Shown: positions 1-11,811 of the stretch, piece by piece
Layout of the letters: the number at the start of each line of letters is the position of its first letter
Numbering within the stretch: the first letter of the stretch is position 1
Assembly (NCBI GenBank): GCA_963969595.1
Contig: OZ018413.1
Span: 7,190,211-7,254,210, forward strand
Origin: Neckera pumila
Taxonomy: Eukaryota; Streptophyta; Bryopsida; Hypnales; Neckeraceae
Reading direction: 5' to 3'
DNA: 64,000 nucleotides
Made by a program: the position numbers and the translations under genes
The notes under the pieces: model-generated
The model's database searches: none
The model's input: only the letters and a program-made list of their open reading frames with translations
What the model was told of the DNA's origin: nothing

Positions 1-430
1 CTCATTGACAATTAGTGAGAATGAAGGATGGAGGGGATGTATTTATAGTAAAATTCCTTGTCCGTCCATGGTCAGACAAACGATATGGGATAATCTAAAG
101 ATGGAAACTTGATTGCCAGACATCTGGATGTTGTTTTAGACATGTGGATGTCATTTTAGACATCTAAATGTTATTTCAAACATTCTACGTTGAGCGCGCT
201 TCTTATTTTATATATCCCATATATATTTGCCTTACTTCCTACCACCCCACCTATATAAAGAGCTTTCCTTTTCATCCTTGGTGTCCATCCATCCCAATCC
301 CTTTTTTTTGCAAAGTATGCCACAAGACTGCCCTTCCTCTAAATTTTTCACATCTGGTTAGCGTTTTTTCATAGCCCACAATATTTTTTTACTGTCTTAC
401 AGACTTATCTTTAGTCAAAATGCATTTGCT
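1..430. repeat. Repeat cut by the window edge, with TATA box and 20-bp tandem repeat
   Basis: The first 100 bases resemble 22430-22530 inside another element, so this is probably the interior of a dispersed repeat whose left end is outside the window. Three 20-bp units (AGACATCTGGATGTTGTTTT and variants) lie at 118-177. TATATAAA at 252-259 is followed by a pyrimidine-rich stretch, which looks like a promoter; a similar TATA context occurs at about 22996. It could be part of an LTR or a MITE. No coding potential is seen. Confidence 0.4.
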
Positions 431-682
431 TGCTAATGTGGCAATACTAGGTTTTTTTGGATGTCCAAAAAACATCACTATGTGTGAATTCATGTCAAAT
501 AAAAACATAAATGTCAATGATAGCGTCAACGTGTTTTGGCAGTAATTTACCAGTGCATTTTGCGATATCTATAGAAATCACCCTTCTTAACTATCAACAC
601 TCTGACATCTTGATGTCTACAAATAGCATCATATATCCAAGGTTTGACATAAAAAAAACACGTGTTTCTTCTAGTGTCACAC
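431..682. other. No gene; right terminus of a CACTA-like element at 676
   Basis: The stretch contains no coding frame. It ends with GTGTTTCTTCTAGTG at 662-676, which resembles the right terminus of CACTA-type MITEs elsewhere in this window. The left end of that element is not identified. The large element starting at 683 appears to have inserted beside it. Confidence 0.35.
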
Positions 683-699
683 CACTATAAAAAAAAATG

Positions 700-1390
700 A
701 ATGTTTTATGACTGCAAATATGACTTCATTGACTCATAAAATTTGAAAATATGACTCCGCGAAAAATTACTGTAGATGACTCGCAATATGACTGTGTTCA
801 GTCATTACCAATGAGTCATATTTTGCCCAAGTCATATTTTGCAGTCATATGGGTTGGGGGTATATTTAGCCATATTTAGATGTATTTTTGTCAATGTGGT
901 GTATATGTTAACTATCCTTGGAGGCTTGACTTTCTCATGACCTGCCCGAGCAAATAAAAAAATCATACGTGGAACATGACTCCGTTGAGTCATATTTTTT
1001 GAGTGATGTGTAATATAATTGTAGCAAATCATTTTTTGGCTAATGTAGCATATGACTGCAGCAAGTCATATTTTGGTTAATGTGGCATATGACTTTTGTG
1101 AATCATATTTTTTGCTAATGTAAAATATGGCTTTTGTGAGTCATTTTTCTACTGATGAATGTGGAAAATGACTCTTGTGAATCATATTTTTTGTTGATTT
1201 GAAATACGACACTTATGAGTCCTATTTTTGACTAATGTAGTAGTTCACATGGCATGTTACTAGTATTATTATTATTGAATGTAGTCATATTTAAAAAAGT
1301 ATAAAGTCACTTTTTATCATGACTGTGACCATTATGTGACTATAACCAGTCATATCATTTGGGCAAGTTTTTTTGTGAAATATGACTCAA
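700..1390. repeat. Left subterminal repeat zone (ATGACT motifs)
   Basis: About ten degenerate units of roughly 45-60 bp carry ATATGACT...GAGTCATATTTTTTG, often followed by TAATGTGG. The motif occurs in both orientations. It lies just inside the left end of the CACTA-type element and is mirrored at 7090-7520. Confidence 0.7.
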
Positions 1391-1959
1391 GTAAGTAATA
1401 TATTTCAAATAAGTGAAAGTCAAACTTCTTAGATTTCTGTATATGGTTTGTAATTGGAAAATTAAAGTTTATAATAGCTTCTATTATAAATTACAATCAC
1501 ATTCTAAATAAACATGACGCATTGCAATCATACATGAATATGGTTGAATAGCTAAATAAGAAACTTTGTCCAATTAAAAAATGAGTACATATGATTTTTG
1601 AGATGCACAAGAGACAGTCATATTAGAAAAATAAATTGCAAGAAATAATGTGACTTTTCTCAATGACATTTATTAATCACTAACACAAAACATATCACAA
1701 TTGCACTATAAATGTATATTTCCACACGCTTACAGGACTTATATTCTTAACAAAAATGTGAAGATGTTGCCTCTCTGGTGTTGCAAGTAGCCTCCAATAA
1801 CTTCATTCCAGCTTGGGGCCTACATGTACAATCAAAGAAGTTAATTTAACCTTCAAAGATTAATAATATAGTTCAACCTTCAAAGATTTAAGACAACACA
1901 AAATATGTAGCACAATTTTAAGATAAAAAAAGCCATAACCACTATATTTCTAGAAATCA

Positions 1960-2575
1960 CACATAAACAAGAAGAAAGAATAACAATAGTTATGGAGAGA
2001 ATAAGAAACAAAAGGTGGCAAGTACTAAGAGGTAATAACAAGCAAGATGTAAGATGCAACAAGATTCACAAGTTAAGATGCAAAAAATTGCAACTCATAA
2101 CAAGAAAAAACAAGAATTAAGATGCAATAAGAAGCAATAATTAGCATGAGTTAAAATGCAACAACAAAAAACTAGAAGCAAAAACTAGAGAAAAAACAAG
2201 AAGAAACAAGAAACAAGAACTAAGAGGTAACAAGAGGAAACTAAAAGCAAAGAGTAAGAACTAAAAGGCAAGAAGAGGAAAGAACTAATAAGCAACAAGA
2301 TGTAGGAATTTAGAAGCAAAAAAAAAACAGATTCTAAAAGGTATTAAGAAGAAACAAGAACTAAGAGGCAACAAGAAACAAGAGCTAAAAGGCAACAAGA
2401 AGTAAAAGCTAGAAGGCAACAAGAAACAAGATCTAAAAGGCAACAAGAAACAAGATCTAAAAGGCAACAAGAAACAAGATCTAAAAGGCAACAAGAAGTA
2501 AAATCCAGGAGGCAACAAGAAACAAGAACTAACAAGCAACAAGAAACAAAGAAGAAAAAGAAAAAGAAGCAAATA
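1960..2575. repeat. Purine-rich minisatellite (AAGAAACAAGA type)
   Basis: The + strand is almost pure purine apart from regular C and T. The most regular part, about 2417-2500, is a 24-bp unit containing GGCAACAAGAAACAAG, repeated three to four times with few changes; the flanks are degenerate versions. The Leu/Ser/Phe-rich frames on the - strand are by-products of this repeat. It fills the interior of the CACTA-type element where coding sequence would be expected. Confidence 0.8.
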
Positions 2576-2971
2576 TAGCCAAATGGTGACTAGGGTTTCA
2601 AAATCCTAAATTAGTGGCAACTAGGGTTTTAAAACCCTAGTCATATGACTTGTCCTAGTCATGCACATGACTAGCTCTAGTCATATGACTTGCCTCAATC
2701 ATGCGACCGACCAAATATGACTATATTAAACAACTGAAATATTTTAACAATCAAATTTGATCCGAAGTGGATGTATATTGATACTAAAACTCCACAAAAT
2801 GCATAAAGGAAAGATGCAAAGTCTTAAGCACCTACAATTATGGCAAGACATACAAGTAAATGCCATGCATCTGCCAAAATATCTACATCCATGCACAAAG
2901 AGTGTGTGGGAGAAAAAACATTTGATAGAAGCATTTTTTAAAAGCATCTTTGAAGTAAGAAAAATTTATTT

Positions 2972-3382
2972 TTTTATAATCTATATCCTTATAAGAACAT
3001 CCAAACAACCATCTGTCTATCTTTTGATGAGCGCGTGCCCAAAATAAGCTTCAGTCTTCATATAAACAATTTTGTGACTTCAATAGGGCTTATAGTGACC
3101 CTTCATTAATGTAACTCATATGACATTGCTGAGAACCTATTCTAAGGAAGAAACAAACTGCAATTCATGACATAAATGAGCATTTCATCTATATCCTTGT
3201 GATAAAACATGTACAACCATGTTCTTCATTGTTGGACTCCAAATCATAAATTGGATATTTAAGTGTTATTCAATTGACATTTTAAGCAATGAACAGGTTT
3301 TTTTCAATGATAAAGTGTAAGTGGTTAATTTTGATGGACAGATGGTTGTTTGGATGTTCTTATAAGGACATAGATTATAAAA
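2972..3382. repeat. Long inverted repeat, about 50-bp arms
   Basis: Positions 2972-3022 and 3333-3382 are inverted copies of each other with only a few mismatches; each contains CTTATAAGAACATCCAAACA or its complement. About 310 bp of AT-rich sequence separates them. This is probably a small foldback transposon nested in the CACTA-type element. I could not define a target duplication. Confidence 0.65.
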
Positions 3383-3659
3383 GCATAAATTTTAGTTAAA
3401 ATTAATAAAAATTGCAAAAATTAGAGGTTTTGGATAATTATAGCTGATCTAGTCCAAAATTCTAAACTTCTAAATCTAAGTTGAGAAATTCAAAAATTTT
3501 ATTAGCTTAAGTTGTAGAGGGTTGCATGCCTATTCTGAAATAGTAAAATCTTTATAATGGAATATTTTTAGCAAAAAATATATGACGCAAAAATTGAGCT
3601 CATAGAAGCCAATAGCAGTGGTGGAAAGGTTTCTTTTGGAGTCCTCTTTGAAATCTTAA

Positions 3660-4472
3660 CCCCTAAAGTTCCATAACTATGTTCTCACCAAAAAAGCTCA
3701 AAAATTGCCATTTTTAGTACAAGTATCCAATTTTTGAAAAAAAACTTTTTTTGACACATGTAACCAAAGGATCTTGTAGTATGGTAACCTAAAAACATAT
3801 GTTAAAAATTTCAAGAATTTCTACCGCATGGATTGCAAGATATAAGCATTCAAATTCACTAAAACCATTTTTTTGGCCCTGTGGAAAACAAGGCAGCAGA
3901 ACTTCACAAGCTCACTTTTCAATGAAAAAATGTCCAAAATGATTGTGCTTCTTTGGATTCTTTTTCCTAGACAAGTTGGCTATACGCTTGAAAATTTTCA
4001 CTTCATATAGAACTGTACAACATATAGGAAAAAAATAGTAAGTAGAAAGAAGTAGAGAATGATTCAAATCACTAAATTGTCAAGAATTTAATTATGGAAT
4101 TGAAAAATGCTAATTCCAATGGTGACAATGATGTAATAAATAATCTATATCCTATGATTTTATTTTTTTCAAAAAATATTTAAAATTGAGTAAAATAAAG
4201 GACTTCAAAGTTTATTTCAATATGCGTACTTAAAACTACTAAAAAAACAAGAGGTAAAATCAAGAGCTTTTTAGTGGGACAGAGGTAGTAACATACTAGG
4301 CCATAACTTTTGACTTGTATTTCCAAATGTCATGAAATTTGGTGCATATGAAAGATATTCCTTGCCCCCTACCTTCTCTTAAGATTTTAGCCAAAAATAT
4401 GGAAATTCCTAGTCGTACTTACTTGCCCAAAAATTCTATACGGCCAAAAAGCACACGTTGGTCCTTTAAGGG
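3660..4472. mobile_element. TTAA-flanked CCCCTAAAG element, copy A
   Basis: It starts CCCCTAAAGTTCC and ends GGTCCTTTAAGGG, with TTAA immediately outside each end (3656-3659 and 4473-4476). At 813 bp it is non-coding. Internal landmarks shared with other copies include a CATAACTTTTGACT module and the sequence around 4190-4220. It is nested in the CACTA-type element, so it is younger than that element. Confidence 0.8.
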
Positions 4473-4718
4473 TTAATGATGGATTGTTCTATTCAAAGAT
4501 TTCAGCAATTTCATCAAATTTAGTTGTGAAATTTATTCAAAGTTGTCAATAATGACAAATTCTATTCAAAATATCATTAATTTCAACAAAAAAGTTTCCA
4601 TATCATCTAATTTAAAATTCAAAAAAGGAGTAAAAAGCACTAGTTACAATCCTATTTTTGAACTTAGTTTAGATTAAATGATGACATTGTAGGTTGTACA
4701 ATACTTAAACATGACACT

Positions 4719-5090
4719 AGTGTGATTGCAAGAAATACTTGTCCTATTTCTTGTACCTTTGCCCTTGAACGGGTGTTTTTTGCTCATAACTTTTGTATCA
4801 TTTATTTATTTGTGTGAAATTTGGAATGAAGGTACATGTAGTAGTTTCAAGTGTTGAGTATTTTTTTTCAAATTTTTTCAAATTAGTTTATTATTTTGAA
4901 CTTGCCCCCGATTGGGTGTCTACCTTAGCCATTTTAGGGGGATTTAGTCCTACTTTTTTACCCAAAAATGCAAATTTAAAGCCACAAATTGTATATATTA
5001 GAGGTCTACTAACATTACAAGGATTGACAATGAGTTTTTATGAAAATAGCAACATGCTGGTTGCGCACATGGGATGAAAGTGGCCTTCCT
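4719..5090. mobile_element. Remnant of the GGGTG..GCAAGAAA foldback family
   Basis: GTGTGATTGCAAGAAATACTTG near 4719 resembles the termini at 15045 and 33869, and a CATAACTTTTG module follows about 70 bp inside, as in the 15045 element. The opposite terminus is not recognisable. An 94-codon open frame at 4793-5077 lies inside it and has no protein-like features. Confidence 0.35.
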
Positions 5091-7085
5091 TTGTGCAAAG
5101 GCAACAAAGAGGGAAAAAAGATTCTAGAGGAATTCTTTGATGCAATGTGAGCACAATCTTCTCTAGCAAAATTGATTTTTTATGGAATGTTTTGGAATTT
5201 TTTTGGAATTATTAAAAACAAAAAATTCCACAGACTCCTTTTTTGCTATTATATGCTCCCAGTGACTTTTGTAGGAGTCTATAGTATTACATAGTACTGA
5301 ATCGACGGTGTAGATCTGCAAGCGCCTTCAATTGATGGTTTAGATTTGTTGGGGCATTGTTGATATATAATATTGGTTGTATTGCATAGTACTGCTAGTC
5401 CTTTGGCTAGAAACTGCGTCTTTGACAAAAAAAATGAAGTGTTTTTTGCAACTACCTACTACTATGACATTTATGATTAATGAGGCATGATTCTTTTGAA
5501 ACAATCTGAAACAATTTTAGCTAGACATTCAATAATAGTCCGCAAAAAGTAATACTTGTGTCAAAGTTGGTTCCTATTATTTCATTTAGCCCCATAATTC
5601 TTTATTAATTTTTCTTTTCAAGATTGGATTCTAAATGTCACCTAACTTTTAAGGGTCCTTTCTAATTTGAATTGAATGAATTTTGATATTTTTTATCCAA
5701 AACTAAAGCTCTTGATTATCCAATTTCATTATATTCTATCTTTCATAATTTCACCTATTTTGAAAATTGTGATATGTTATTAGAAACCTCTAGAATTTAG
5801 CTAAGTGATCTTGAATTCAAACTTGGAATTCTTAGAAGTGTAACTTAAACCTCTAATTTCAAATGTAACTATGGTTTCTACAAGAAGAGAAATAACAAAG
5901 TGCCAAATTGAAGGACATACCTCAGAAGTTGTTTCCACCACATTTCCATTCTCAAACACGCATATTGTAAATTTTTGTTGCATTTTTATATCTTTGTATA
6001 CACAACTTAAAGAACACATTTTACAACAAGGTATATAAATCCTATCTATGATCTTATTCTTTTCTTTCAATCTATTTCTTTCTACTTCTCCCTCTTGACT
6101 TTCTCCAAATTATCTTTTATATATATATTTTTTGTTCTATTTTTGGGGATATTCTAGAATTGCAATCTTTGATTTTTATTACAACTAACTAATTTTTAAT
6201 TATTCTAAAAATCAAATAATTGTAATTATATAAGCTTTGTAAATGCTAATTAAATTGATAATGAAGACCTTAAAACTTCAATTGATCAACTGTGCGTATT
6301 ATAGCAAAAAAAATTGGATTAATATTCATAGTCAAACCTCTATAAAGGGGTCAAATATTCAAATTAGTCTTGTAATTATGACCAAAGCTTCATGTAGCGG
6401 CTTGGAACCTATATTTCTACTTCAAATAATTCTAGTCTCAATACAAATTGCAGTCCTCACTTACTCTTGCTTCATAGCCACTTGGATATGGATTTTTCTC
6501 ACATTCTTTTTTTTCCTCCTTGGATTAGATTTTTTCCAAGCTTCAAATATTTTTCCTAAACTCTCCAACCTTCAATATATATCACTAGTTTAAATGCATT
6601 AGATTTCACTTTGTATCAACCGATTTAATTAGTTCTCAATTTATATCATCCATCACAATCAATAAACACAATCAACCAACATCACGGCAAGTTCCAATAG
6701 TGGATTAAAGCAAGCCTGGTTTCTAGCTTAGATTCTTAGACTTCATCCTACCTTGGTGTTGCAGTTTGTCCGTAGGCTTTAATTCCTCTCTAATTTCCCC
6801 TAAGTCCTCAATTTTTTTAATTGTCTCATCTTGTTAATTATTGCTTTATTCCTCTCTACTTCCCTTCTAAGTCCTAATTTTTTTTTTAAATATATTAATT
6901 AAAATATAAGCAAATACCTACCTATATTACTAGACATTCATTTTGTAACAAATACAACATACAAAATAAATAATGTTTTATAATAGACATGAAATAAAAT
7001 TACACCTATATCCAAAAGAATGACTCATGTTGCCAAAATACAAGAGGCCCATCTTATATTTTCCATCCTTTCTTTGGGCTGCCCC
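5091..7085. other. No gene recognised (interior of CACTA-type element)
   Basis: AT-rich sequence without a convincing coding frame. A 116-codon frame at 6243-6593 has poly-Phe runs and no recognisable domain, and I do not regard it as a gene. Confidence 0.5.
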
Positions 7086-7089
7086 AAGA

Positions 7090-7520
7090 AATAAAAAATT
7101 GACTTCCAAAAAAATGTGATTGCAAAATATGACTAATAAAAAAATATGCTTGCAACATATGACTGTAAAATATGACTAAAGCAAAAATATGACTAGGCAC
7201 TCTCCAAACATGCTCAATGCCCAAATTTTCTTCGGGCTGCCCTCAAAGAAAAAAATATCATTACTATGGAGATATGACTGCAAAATATGACTGAAGCAAA
7301 AACATGACTAACAAATATGACTCAATGTTCTCCAAATGTGTTTCCTATCATTCCCTATGAAATATTTTGGCATTCCCAATGGGCTTATACTATATGCCTA
7401 TGACGTTCAAGGCCACAATATGATTTGCAGTCATTTTTTTCCCCAAGGTGTTAGCCTCCAAGAATACGACTGCATGCAATTGCCAGTCATCCCCAATCAT
7501 ATTTTTGTAGTCATAAAACA
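7090..7520. repeat. Right subterminal repeat zone (ATATGACT motifs)
   Basis: More than eight copies of ATATGACT, several in the longer form AAATATGACTAAAGCAAAAA, lie just inside the right end of the CACTA-type element. They mirror the left zone. Confidence 0.7.
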
Positions 7521-8215
7521 TCCATTTTTTTGTAATGCACTAAGATCAAGGTAGTGCAGAATGTAATCAAGTTGGTCAAATATGTAAGAATGTTCAAGTT
7601 TACTATGACTTCAAATGCCAAGGCTATCATGAAAGAAGATTTATTTGTCAATCTTGTCACTCAAATGTACCATGATGCCTCTAACAACCTCTGATTCTAC
7701 CTCTCCAAATATATAAAGGTTGTAGAACTTGGTATTGAGATAGTGCTTGGATTTGTTGAAGATGAACTTAGAATGTTTTCAACTCTTTCCTTTATGAAGA
7801 ATAAGTTGTGAAATTGTCTGAACAATCATTTATCACTTGTCCTAGGCATGCATGCTCAGACTTTCTACAAGCTCAATACATTCTCCTTTGATGTAGCATT
7901 CACAAATTGAAAGATGAAGCGCCATCATGAAGAAATTGGCCTTTAGTGATCATTTGTATCACTTTGTTTTTGGATATTTAGTAGTTATTTTAGGCTTCAA
8001 TTTTGAACAATTACTTTGAACTTTCCATATGATTACCATATATTAGGCTCTAACTTTTTATTATTATGTCAATTTAGAAGCAATAAATATTGCATCTATT
8101 CTCTCCAATTTCTACAAATACTAACTAAAGGAGCATTTAACATTCTTGAGAAATTTCCAGACTTGTGCTATATTTTTCATGTGCATAGCCACTTTAGTTT
8201 GGTCACTACCATTAG

Positions 8216-9146
8216 CCCCTAAAGGATTTTGACTATGTTTTCACCAAAAACGCTCCAAAACTGCCATTTCTAATACAAGTACCAAATTTTAGAAAAAAAA
8301 CATTTTTAAAGACATGTAACCGTAGGATTTTGTACTAAACTAGTTTAAGAAGATGTGGGAAAATTTTCAGAATTTTCCACCATGTAGATTGCAAGATAAT
8401 AGCGTTTGAATTGACAAAAATCCATTTTTAATCACTGCAAAAATCCGGGCAGCTGCCCTTTTCAAGGTCACATTTGTATGAAAAAATTTCCAAAATGGTG
8501 GTTACTCTTTGGATTCATTCTTCAAGGCAAGTTGGCTACCTCCTTGAAAATTTTTAGATCATTTGGAATTGTACAACATATAGGAAAAAATAGTAAGTAG
8601 GAAGAGGTAGAGAATGACTCAAAATACTAAATTGTCAAGAATTTAATTATAGAATTGAAAAATGCCAATCCCAGCGGTTGTAATGTTGTAATAAACTATA
8701 TACACCCAATGGTTTTTGTTTTGTTCAAAAATATTGAAAATTGAGTTAGATAAAGGACTTCAAAGTTTATTTTAGAGTTGAGATTCCATAACTGCCCTCA
8801 AACTAAGAATCCTCATAACTTTTGACTCGTTAATCCAAAAGGAATGATTCAAAGCTTCCTGCATACATATAAATCTAAAGAACCAATTTCAATTTTATTT
8901 TTTTAAAAGTGATTTTTAAAGAAGTTTTTTTTGCTGCTCAAGCTGCCCGCTGAGCAATGAAAATGACATATCATGCAATAACTTTTGAATCATGTAGTCA
9001 AAAGTTATGAAAATTGTTGGACCTTAAAGCTACTCCTCGGAAAAATGTTGTGTGAAAATTTCAAAGAAAAAAATTAAAAACTCCGCTTGTAGTGAGCTAC
9101 CCCAAAACGCTATGTTCTCAAAAAAGCATGTTCAGGGCTTTAGGGG
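8216..9146. mobile_element. TTAA-flanked CCCCTAAAG element, copy B, with empty site
   Basis: The element of 931 bp runs from CCCCTAAAGG to CTTTAGGGG. It is flanked by TTAG on the left and TTAA on the right. The second segment copy lacks it: there CACTACCATTAGTATATCACC at 51666-51686 joins the two flanks with a single TTAG. This filled/empty pair supports a 4-bp target duplication, with one base changed on the right. Confidence 0.85.
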
Positions 9147-10630
9147 TTAATATATCACCAATCTACCTTCTTGCTATCTCTCGGGGTAGTCAAATTTAAA
9201 ATTATCTCTACAATCCTCCAAAATCACTACTTCATACACACGAATTCAACGTCCCACCTTGCTTTGGGACAAGTGAGAGCAATCTCAAATTCTCAAGGTT
9301 GTCATCATTTACATAGTTCAAAATTGGACCAATAATTTGGTCTATAAGGTGCAATTTGCATTTTACAATCATAGGGAGACACAATATAGAAAGAGGCTTA
9401 GGAATCATTCATCTAAAGAGAAAAACATATCTGATGACAAGCCAATGTGCCAAAACCTTTCCAATTTTTTTTTTGTTATGTAGAGAAATGAAAAACAATT
9501 GAAAGCCTATTTTTGGTAAATTTTTTTGAGTTGTACTGAATAAATTACGTTTGTCCAAGGGACAAGTCCGTAGGGCGCTATTGTTGCACTTTGGCTACAT
9601 CAATTGTGAATTGCATTGTACCTTACAATGCAGCGGATGAATTTAGATATTGATTGACACGAGGCTTAGCATGTTCAAGGGAGTTTTGGAAAGCGCACAA
9701 AGAGTGCCAAAGTAGAGCACGCTTTGTAATTGACTGCATTTGCTTTTGTAATCATTTTCTCAGTTGCCTAGCAAGCAAAGAGAAATTCACCTTGCAATTT
9801 CATTTATGACCTTCTCCATACTTAATTTAATTTTACTACCGTCATCTGTCTTTCCATCTAGGCTCTTTAAGAATGCTCATAAGTCACAAACCACACATAC
9901 TTGCAGCTATACTTGTAGCCCCTATTGACTACTAATGGTCCTAGAACCATGCACTTTAAATTAGTTTTAATCACCTCCAAAAAATCTACTCCTTTTCAAG
10001 AACCATCTACACTGTTTCTGCACCATTTTTAGGGGTAATTGAAAATTCCCGCATGATTTCAAAGCCTCCTACCTTACCATCTGGACCATTGAGGGATTAA
10101 ACTGCATGAGAAATTCTTATCTACTAAAAAACATTTGATCTCACAAGATTCAAAGGCTCTTGTTTCCCAAAGACCTCTCCTTAGCGCAATACTGATATCC
10201 CCAATTCGCACTCCTACAGTTTCTAAAATGCGTAGAGTGATGCAAATAGTTTCCTCTATGTTTCTGTCCTGTGAGCATAGCTAATTTCCAGTTGGGTTTG
10301 CTCAACAGTGTCTTTCCCTTGTAACTGTAATTGTGATCGAGCGTTCTCTAGATCTCCAACCTCTAAGTGCATCAAACCCTAATAGTTGCACTTCTCCCTC
10401 CTCATTTGGTGTTCGAGCGCATTCAGCATTCCAGCCTCGGTGAAGCCTCACTAGAAAATTTGACATACTCGTGACATGAAGTCAAAGGAAACCTCTCTCT
10501 GTTCATGCTCTTTACAAGACCTATATCTGGCAAAACTTTGGCAATAAAAAAAGACGACCTCGGAGTAATTAGGGCTCGAAAACACCCTGCTCCACTGTAG
10601 CAATTAGGGTTTGACAACACCCTCTCCACA

Positions 10631-11045
10631 TGCTTGAGAATTTACAGCAAGCAAGGGCCGACACCTCTTGCTCTCCACCATGACTTCGTCATATCGATGC
10701 TAGAGCTGATGGTTGCAAAAGAAAACAAAAATTTCACGACTACTGCAAGTATGGGTGGAGTCTCGCTAACCAGACATTCAGAGCAAATTACACCGACCCT
10801 GCAGAGGGAACAAAGTGGCCTACATGTATAGTGGGGGGCCCCCCGAAGGCCTCCGGCCATGTGAGGGGGAAGGGCTTCCGCTGCGTTAACCACGGGGGCA
10901 GCCTTGCCCTCACAGTGCCTGGCACTAGTTATAGTGCCTGGCACTGTAATCGGTGCTTTATGGAGCATAATAGGGGTCCTTTTCTTAAAGGACGAGGCTG
11001 CAAAGTGCTTAACGTTATTTGAGAAATCTTCAATACTTTGAGGGA
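10631..11045 (+). pseudogene. Frameshifted fragment of the possible exon intact at 54988-55257
   Basis: This is the copy-1 counterpart of the open frame at 54988-55257. Relative to it, copy 1 lacks seven bases near 10706 and is split by a 188-bp GC-rich insertion at 10827-11014, so it cannot encode the same product. The function is unknown. Confidence 0.35.
10827..11014. mobile_element. GC-rich insertion of 188 bp, unclassified
   Basis: Copy 2 reads TACATGTTACTTGAG at 55189-55203, where copy 1 has TACATG, then 188 bp, then TTATTTGAG. The insertion is far richer in G and C than its surroundings. It carries a GGGGGGCCCCCC palindrome near its left end and two copies of AGTGCCTGGCACT at 10914 and 10933. 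I see no coding frame. The terminal repeats and duplication are unresolved; a TTA target is possible. Confidence 0.6.
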
Positions 11046-11093
11046 TGAAGTCAAGAGGCTTGCTACGTACAAGAGTTAGTTACCTTTATTTAC

Positions 11094-11353
11094 CGTAAAC
11101 CACTCGCAGGAAATGTCCCGTGTATTTCCCATGTGGGTTCTACGCCGTAATGTCCGATTTTGTGGAGTTGTCTCCATAATCAAGCATTACGACTTTTGCA
11201 TCCAAAATCAAACTCTCATCCTGATATCCAGTATTGTTGATTTCATGCAGCAATTTACGTCGGGCAATGGCCCTTATTGTTGGGCATTGAGCCAAATAAT
11301 CGGCCTTCCTCGTCAAAAGATTATTTGGCGCAATGCCCTCCTCTGCGGGTATT
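11094..11353 (+). mobile_element. Multi-hairpin element, copy 1 (3' end damaged)
   Basis: It begins CGTAAACCACTCGCAGGAA like the other family members and contains the long stem whose second arm ends GGCGCAATGCCC. The usual 3' end CCTATAC is missing because about 10 bases are lost. It sits at the same place as 55272-55552 in copy 2, so it predates the segment duplication. Confidence 0.6.
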
Positions 11354-11378
11354 TAACTTCTCTTCGAGTCTTTATATA

Positions 11379-11457
11379 CTTCCTTTGTTTCAAAATAATA
11401 TTGGTGTTTCCTTTTTATTTACAAAAGAAATACCGATACTATTTGAAACAGAGGGAG
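11379..11457. mobile_element. Stowaway-like MITE (Tc1/mariner type), 79 bp
   Basis: The termini are inverted: CTTCCTTTGTTTCAAAATA on the left and TTTGAAACAGAGGGAG on the right. TA lies directly outside each end. CTCCCT..TTTCAAAATA is a classic Stowaway terminus. The partner copy is at 55579-55659. Confidence 0.8.
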
Positions 11458-11811
11458 TACCTGTTTATTTCATGTCTTGTGATCTTACTTGTATTTCATT
11501 TAATTTTTTTCATTGTACTTTTATTACTTTATTTTTCAATTACATCATTTATTAATTTTATACATAAATTTTATATTCAATAGAATATGATTAATATATG
11601 TACCAAATTGATCACCTATAAACTCTAATTATGATCTCTTATATGAATATAATGAATTAAAATATACATATGTATGTTACATGATTATGTTCTAATACCC
11701 TCCCTAAAACCCTAGTAGTATGAGTCAAATTTGGTGAAGAAAGAATTGATGGTGAACTCATAGATTTTAGTGTAAGGGGCAACAACTCCCTTGTTTCATA
11801 ACAAACCTTAA

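Larger units (their letters stand above)
683..7537. mobile_element. CACTA (EnSpm)-type element, 6.9 kb, non-autonomous
   Basis: The left end reads CACTATAAAAAAAAATG and the right end reads CATTTTTTTGTAATG, a mutated TAGTG terminus. The next 20-30 bases inside are also inverted (both ends carry GTTTTATGAC next to the tip). CAC occurs directly outside both ends (680-682 and 7538-7540), the 3-bp target duplication expected of CACTA elements. Both subterminal zones are crowded with ATGACT/AGTCAT motifs, matching the subterminal repeats that the family's DNA-binding protein recognises. No transposase frame survives, so it would have depended on a partner. It carries later nested insertions, including a TTAA-flanked element at 3660-4472. 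Confidence 0.72.

Noticed and set aside
2100..2560. CRISPR-like spacing of repeats
   Set aside because: The units are contiguous minisatellite repeats without spacers, in a eukaryotic context.
2285..2572. Leu/Phe/Ser-rich frames on the - strand resembling a membrane protein
   Set aside because: They are the complement of a purine-rich tandem repeat and exist in two overlapping frames.
6243..6593. 116-codon frame with hydrophobic stretches
   Set aside because: Composition follows AT-rich, T-run sequence; no domain, no conserved partner and it lies within a transposon.
10642..10968. 108-codon frame on the - strand
   Set aside because: It runs across the boundary of the GC-rich insertion at 10827, so the frame is a product of the insertion.
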